Origin: Acidimicrobiia bacterium
GTDB taxonomy: Bacteria; Actinomycetota; Acidimicrobiia; Spongiisociales; ZC4RG35
Length of the DNA: 9,255 bases
Assembly: GCA_030623125.1 (NCBI GenBank)
Contig: JAUXMQ010000024.1
Coordinates: 1 to 9,255, forward strand
Direction of reading: 5' to 3'
Positions 6,526 through 9,255 of the stretch are shown here, one piece after another; the stretch's first letter is position 1, and each line of letters opens with the position of its first letter. A program made the position numbers and the translations under genes. The notes beneath the pieces are model-generated. The model was given only the letters and a program-made list of their open reading frames with translations, was not told the origin of the DNA and ran no database searches.

Positions 6526-7296
6526 TCACGTTCCCGACCAGTCCGGGTCTCGCTTGTCCAGAAACGCACTAATCCCCTCAGCAGCGTCGTCACTCAGGGT
6601 GATCTCGGTGAAACCGCCTTGTAGCCGGTCCAACGCTGTGTCGATGTCCGCGTCGGCCATACCCCAGAATGAGTCCTTTCCAAGCATCAGAACGGCAGGG
6701 CTCGAGGACAGCAGGCCTGTCACCACCTCATCCACCACGTCGTCGAGTTCAGCCCGCGGGACGACTCGACTCACTGCTCCCAAGCGCTGAGCCTCCTCCG
6801 GGCCGATCGTTCTCCCGGTCAACATCAAATCGAGCGCGGCTTTTCTGGGCATTACCCGGACCAGCAATGCCGATATCACCATCGGCCACAGTCCGACACG
6901 AACTTCAGTAGTCCCCAGCATCGCATCGTCGACGCAGACTGTGACGTCGCACGCCACGGCCAGGCCAAATCCGCCGGCGAGAGCATGGCCGTTGACACGT
7001 GCAACCGTTGGCTTGCCACCCCGAAACATCAGCCGAAACGTCTCACCCAGGTCCCCACGAGCCTTGTGGAGACCGATCGGATCCTCGGCAAACGCGCCCG
7101 AAAGATCCCCACCAGCCGAGAACGTCCGATCCCCGGCGCCGGTGTAGACGATCACCTTCACATCCGGATCATCCACGGCATTTCTGGTGGCCTCGAGAAG
7201 ACCCGACATCGTCGCCACCGACATGGGATTGCGCCGCTCAGGGTCGTCGATCGTGATCGTCGCTCTGCCTTCTGCAGCCTCGTATCGAACAGTCAT
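6526..7296 (-). CDS. Enoyl-CoA hydratase/isomerase (crotonase) family protein
   Basis: This 256-residue protein has the full length of a simple crotonase. Family signs are TITIDDPERRNPMS near the N-terminus, the first oxyanion-hole stretch FSAGGDL (about 59-65), the second NGHALAGGFGLAVACD (about 102-117), then GTTEVRVGLWPM (about 128-139) and the terminal FLDKRDPDWSG. In the classical hydratase two glutamates catalyse the reaction. Here the first is a glycine (G111 in GGFGL) and the second is kept (E131 in TTEVRVG), so a plain hydratase activity is uncertain; isomerase or another CoA-thioester reaction is possible. The start is ATG 7296 with AGAGGGAG just upstream; the open frame goes back to 7428 but overlaps the divergent gene and lacks homology. 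Substrate and pathway cannot be read from the neighbours. It may be co-transcribed with the sortase gene downstream. Confidence 0.9.
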   Translation of the reverse strand: MTVRYEAAEGRATITIDDPERRNPMSVATMSGLLEATRNAVDDPDVKVIVYTGAGDRTFSAGGDLSGAFAEDPIGLHKARGDLGETFRLMFRGGKPTVARVNGHALAGGFGLAVACDVTVCVDDAMLGTTEVRVGLWPMVISALLVRVMPRKAALDLMLTGRTIGPEEAQRLGAVSRVVPRAELDDVVDEVVTGLLSSSPAVLMLGKDSFWGMADADIDTALDRLQGGFTEITLSDDAAEGISAFLDKRDPDWSGT

Positions 7297-7300
7297 TCTG

Positions 7301-7308
7301 CTCCCTCT
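7301..7308 (-). promoter_or_regulatory. Shine-Dalgarno site of the crotonase gene
   Basis: On the minus strand AGAGGGAG lies 4 nt before ATG 7296 and decides that start against the longer frame to 7428. Confidence 0.75.
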
Positions 7309-7330
7309 TAGGAAACTCGGGTCCCTCTGA

Positions 7331-7336
7331 TACCGT
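7331..7336 (+). promoter_or_regulatory. Candidate -10 element of the DUF5317 gene
   Basis: TACCGT fits the actinobacterial TANNNT -10 pattern and ends 9 nt before ATG 7346. A transcript starting 7-10 nt downstream would have almost no leader, which fits the absence of a ribosome binding site before this ATG. Confidence 0.3.
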
Positions 7337-7345
7337 CGAAGCCCC

Positions 7346-7939
7346 ATGTTATGGCTCGCCATCGTTCTCTTTCTTGCTTTTACGATTGCGATGCTCCGCG
7401 GAGGCCGACTGATCAACCTCGGAGACATCGAGTTGAATTCGTGGTGGCTCCTTCCCGCGTCTCTCGGACTTCAGCTCGGCACACGATGGCTGCCCGACGA
7501 AACATGGGCGGAAACGGTCGGGGTGGTCATGGTTTTGGCGTCCTTTGTGCTCCTGATGATCCTGGTCACGCTCAATCGGACGAAGCCGGGAATGTGGATC
7601 GTCGGAATTGGAGTGCTCATGAACTTCACGGTTATCGCCATCAACGTGGGCATGCCGGTACTGGCCGGCGCGGCAGAGGTTGCCAGCGGTTTCACCGTCG
7701 AGGAGCCTGACATCTTCGGCTCCTTCAAACACGTGCTCCTCGATGAGACTTCGCGACTGACCTTTTTCGCCGACGTCATTCCGCTCCGCTTGGTGGGGAT
7801 CGGCGAAGTAATCAGCCTTGGCGACATCTTCCTTGCACTTGGTTTAGGAGTGTTCCTCGAGCACGAGCTCCGCAGACCCCGTCGCTGGTTCAAACACGGG
7901 GCGAGGGCTCAGCCAGGGTCGGCAACCTTGCCCGACTAG
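7346..7939 (+). CDS. DUF5317 family membrane protein
   Basis: This 197-residue protein matches the DUF5317 layout: hydrophobic helices at about residues 1-17, 31-48, 57-76 and 83-105, the conserved INVGMPVLAGA stretch (about 99-109), a soluble loop with FKHVLLDETSRLTFFADVIPL (about 127-147), then ISLGDIFLALGLGVFLE (about 155-171) and a basic tail. Function is unknown; the family is widespread in Actinomycetota and related phyla. The start ATG 7346 has no clear ribosome site. It is divergent from the crotonase gene (49-nt gap), and its TAG stop overlaps the TAG stop of the convergent HD-domain gene through the shared CTAG at 7936-7939. Nothing ties it functionally to its neighbours. Confidence 0.85.
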   Translation: MLWLAIVLFLAFTIAMLRGGRLINLGDIELNSWWLLPASLGLQLGTRWLPDETWAETVGVVMVLASFVLLMILVTLNRTKPGMWIVGIGVLMNFTVIAINVGMPVLAGAAEVASGFTVEEPDIFGSFKHVLLDETSRLTFFADVIPLRLVGIGEVISLGDIFLALGLGVFLEHELRRPRRWFKHGARAQPGSATLPD

Positions 7940-9180
7940 ACCCGCGCTGGCGTCAGGACACCACGGGCTTCGAGAAGCCGGCGCAGTGAGGCGACGACAT
8001 CGGGGTCGAATTCGTACGCGGCGCCTGCATGCAAGCCCTCGAGCGCCTCGAGCGGTGAGTTGCCGTCCTTGTGGACCTTCCAGTCATATGCCGCCGAGAC
8101 TTTGATGATGCGCGAGACGATGGAGACTCCCGGGTCTTCCTGCTCTCCCGGATTGCGATAGGGCTCGTATTGCTGCTGCACGTCCTTGGCAACTCGCTCC
8201 AAATAGGGCGACTCGGCGATTATCTCCGAGCTCCAACGTGCGATGTCATCGTCTGTGTAGCCCATCTTCACGACATTGGGCTCGTTGAGGCTGACACGGC
8301 CTATGTCGTGCATCAGACCGGCGTACTCGACATCCTCGACCTGAGATGGACCGAGGCCCATCTCCATGGCGATCGATGTCGCCAGTTGAGTAGTGCGGTC
8401 GGCATGACCGTCGACCGCGAGTCCCGACACTTCGGGTATGCGGGCGAGAGCACGAATCGTCTGCTTGTAGGTGACCTTGGTCTCCTGAAATCGCTTGAAC
8501 GCCGAGTGCGCAAACGAATAGGGAAGAAGGGCTATCGGAAGCGCCCACCAGCCGATAGCCGGAAACAGCTCGCCAAACAGCGCCCCGGTGAGAGCGAGCC
8601 CGACAAAGACATTTATGTCATGAATGATGGCCCGGGCGAGATAGGCCCTGGAGAGCTCACGGGGCCCGAGTATGAGCACCGCTCTGAGGAGCACCTCAAC
8701 GGCGAGCCACGCCATAACAGCCGCGACGAACGGAACGAGGTCCTCCCACCCGCCTGAAAGGTCGGAGAAGATCCCGACACGCATCCCGGAGTACACCACT
8801 GCATAGGCCACATATCCGCCAAAACGACGGACCATCATTGGCAACAGGTCACGGTGTTTCTCGCCACGGGCATAACGAACCACCCAAACGGCGCCAAGAC
8901 CGACCCCGTAGGCGCCCAATGTCCCAGCCAAGTCAACACCGGTGTCGCCTGAGAAGACAAATGGGATGGCAGCAGCCACGGCAAGACCGGTGGTGAATCG
9001 GTTACCGGAGTTCGACGTGGCCACACCGACCAGGGAAGCCAACACCAGTGCCGTCGCGGCAATGAGCAGAGAGATTGGATCGGTTGTCGCCTTGCTTGCG
9101 CCGTAGAGCCCGACGCCACCGGCCACAATTGGGAACAGCCATGAAGCGGCCGCGATCGTTCGGGGGCTCCAGTTAGCCAC
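7936..9180 (-). CDS. Multi-pass membrane protein with degenerate HD-GYP-like domain
   Basis: This 414-residue protein has about seven or eight membrane helices in residues 10-225, then a cytoplasmic HD domain (about 245-405). Visible HD features are GHADRTTQLATSIA (H259), GLMHDIGRVSL (H291-D292) and SRIIKVSAAYDW...SPLEAL...FDPDVVASL, which follows the order of HD-GYP cyclic-di-GMP phosphodiesterases. The later metal-binding and signature parts are altered: the His after the HD motif is not present, and the HHExxDGxGYP region reads QQQYEPYRNPGE. Cyclic-di-GMP hydrolysis is therefore doubtful; it may be a sensor, a scaffold, or act on another phosphate substrate. The start is GTG 9180, overlapping the end of the upstream gene by 8 nt with GGAG about 10 nt before it, which suggests translational coupling. 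The HD assignment is firm; the activity is unknown. Confidence 0.88.
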   Translation of the reverse strand: MANWSPRTIAAASWLFPIVAGGVGLYGASKATTDPISLLIAATALVLASLVGVATSNSGNRFTTGLAVAAAIPFVFSGDTGVDLAGTLGAYGVGLGAVWVVRYARGEKHRDLLPMMVRRFGGYVAYAVVYSGMRVGIFSDLSGGWEDLVPFVAAVMAWLAVEVLLRAVLILGPRELSRAYLARAIIHDINVFVGLALTGALFGELFPAIGWWALPIALLPYSFAHSAFKRFQETKVTYKQTIRALARIPEVSGLAVDGHADRTTQLATSIAMEMGLGPSQVEDVEYAGLMHDIGRVSLNEPNVVKMGYTDDDIARWSSEIIAESPYLERVAKDVQQQYEPYRNPGEQEDPGVSIVSRIIKVSAAYDWKVHKDGNSPLEALEGLHAGAAYEFDPDVVASLRRLLEARGVLTPARV

Positions 9181-9255
9181 GAAGAGTCAACTCCGGCTCC
9201 TCGGCGAGACGTCTTGCCATCTCCTCATCATTCACATGCGGGGCACCCCAGGTTC
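9173..9255 (-). CDS. C-terminal fragment of an unidentified protein (5' end outside window)
   Basis: On the minus strand an open frame enters from the right edge and ends at TAA (9175-9173). It encodes TWGAPHVNDEEMARRLAEE and then PELTLRG. The charged helical composition is protein-like, and its stop overlaps the GTG start of the HD-domain gene, a common operon arrangement. The fragment is too short to identify a family. Confidence 0.55.
   Translation of the reverse strand, partial: TWGAPHVNDEEMARRLAEEPELTLRG

Noticed and set aside
7297..7428. N-terminal extension of the crotonase
   Set aside because: Overlaps the start of the divergent DUF5317 gene; ATG 7296 has a strong ribosome site and gives the normal family length.
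8071..8757. 228-codon plus-strand open frame antisense to the HD-domain gene
   Set aside because: No domain or membrane pattern of its own, no ribosome site, and the opposite strand encodes a convincing HD protein.
1..9255. Mobile elements, CRISPR arrays, toxin-antitoxin or defence genes
   Set aside because: I saw no transposase or integrase motifs, no terminal inverted repeats, no regularly spaced direct repeats and no defence-type domains in any frame.

Overview
The window looks like a compact, high-GC actinobacterial chromosome segment. A member of the Acidimicrobiia or a related deep lineage is my best guess. The grounds are a class E-type sortase, DUF5317 and DUF2752 membrane proteins, an AcnA-type aconitase, frequent GTG starts and very short intergenic gaps; no marker gene fixes the taxon. 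I see no mobile element, CRISPR array, RNA gene or sign of recent transfer. Layout, left to right: the tail of an unidentified gene (+) and a small DUF2752 membrane protein (+) converge on an Mrp/ApbC-type ATPase gene (-). A 74-bp divergent promoter region separates mrp from a SufR-like winged-helix regulator (+) with a cysteine-rich C-terminus. Next come acnA (+) and, overlapping its end, a membrane-anchored TlpA/ResA-like thioredoxin (+). That gene meets a sortase (-) head on, with overlapping stop codons. An enoyl-CoA hydratase/isomerase-family gene (-) lies upstream of the sortase on the same strand. A DUF5317 membrane protein (+) is divergent from it and again meets its convergent neighbour, a membrane-bound degenerate HD-GYP protein (-), with overlapping stop codons. 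The HD gene overlaps the end of a further (-) gene that runs off the window. How the genes may work together: the coherent part is 598-5254. It joins a predicted Fe-S cluster carrier ATPase, a predicted Fe-S-sensing repressor and the classic 4Fe-4S enzyme aconitase. A perfect 12-bp palindrome (AAACTATAGTTT) sits in the mrp/regulator promoter and carries a -10-like hexamer on each strand, so it could be both a bidirectional promoter core and an autoregulatory operator. Further inverted-repeat and half-site-like sequences lie upstream of acnA. A local Fe-S homeostasis circuit is therefore a reasonable hypothesis but unproven. The Mrp protein has no cysteine at all from its chosen start, so it cannot use the usual CxxC cluster ligands. 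The rest (sortase, crotonase, DUF5317, HD protein) looks like ordinary, tightly packed accessory or housekeeping content. I did not find convincing evidence of a wholly new multi-gene system.
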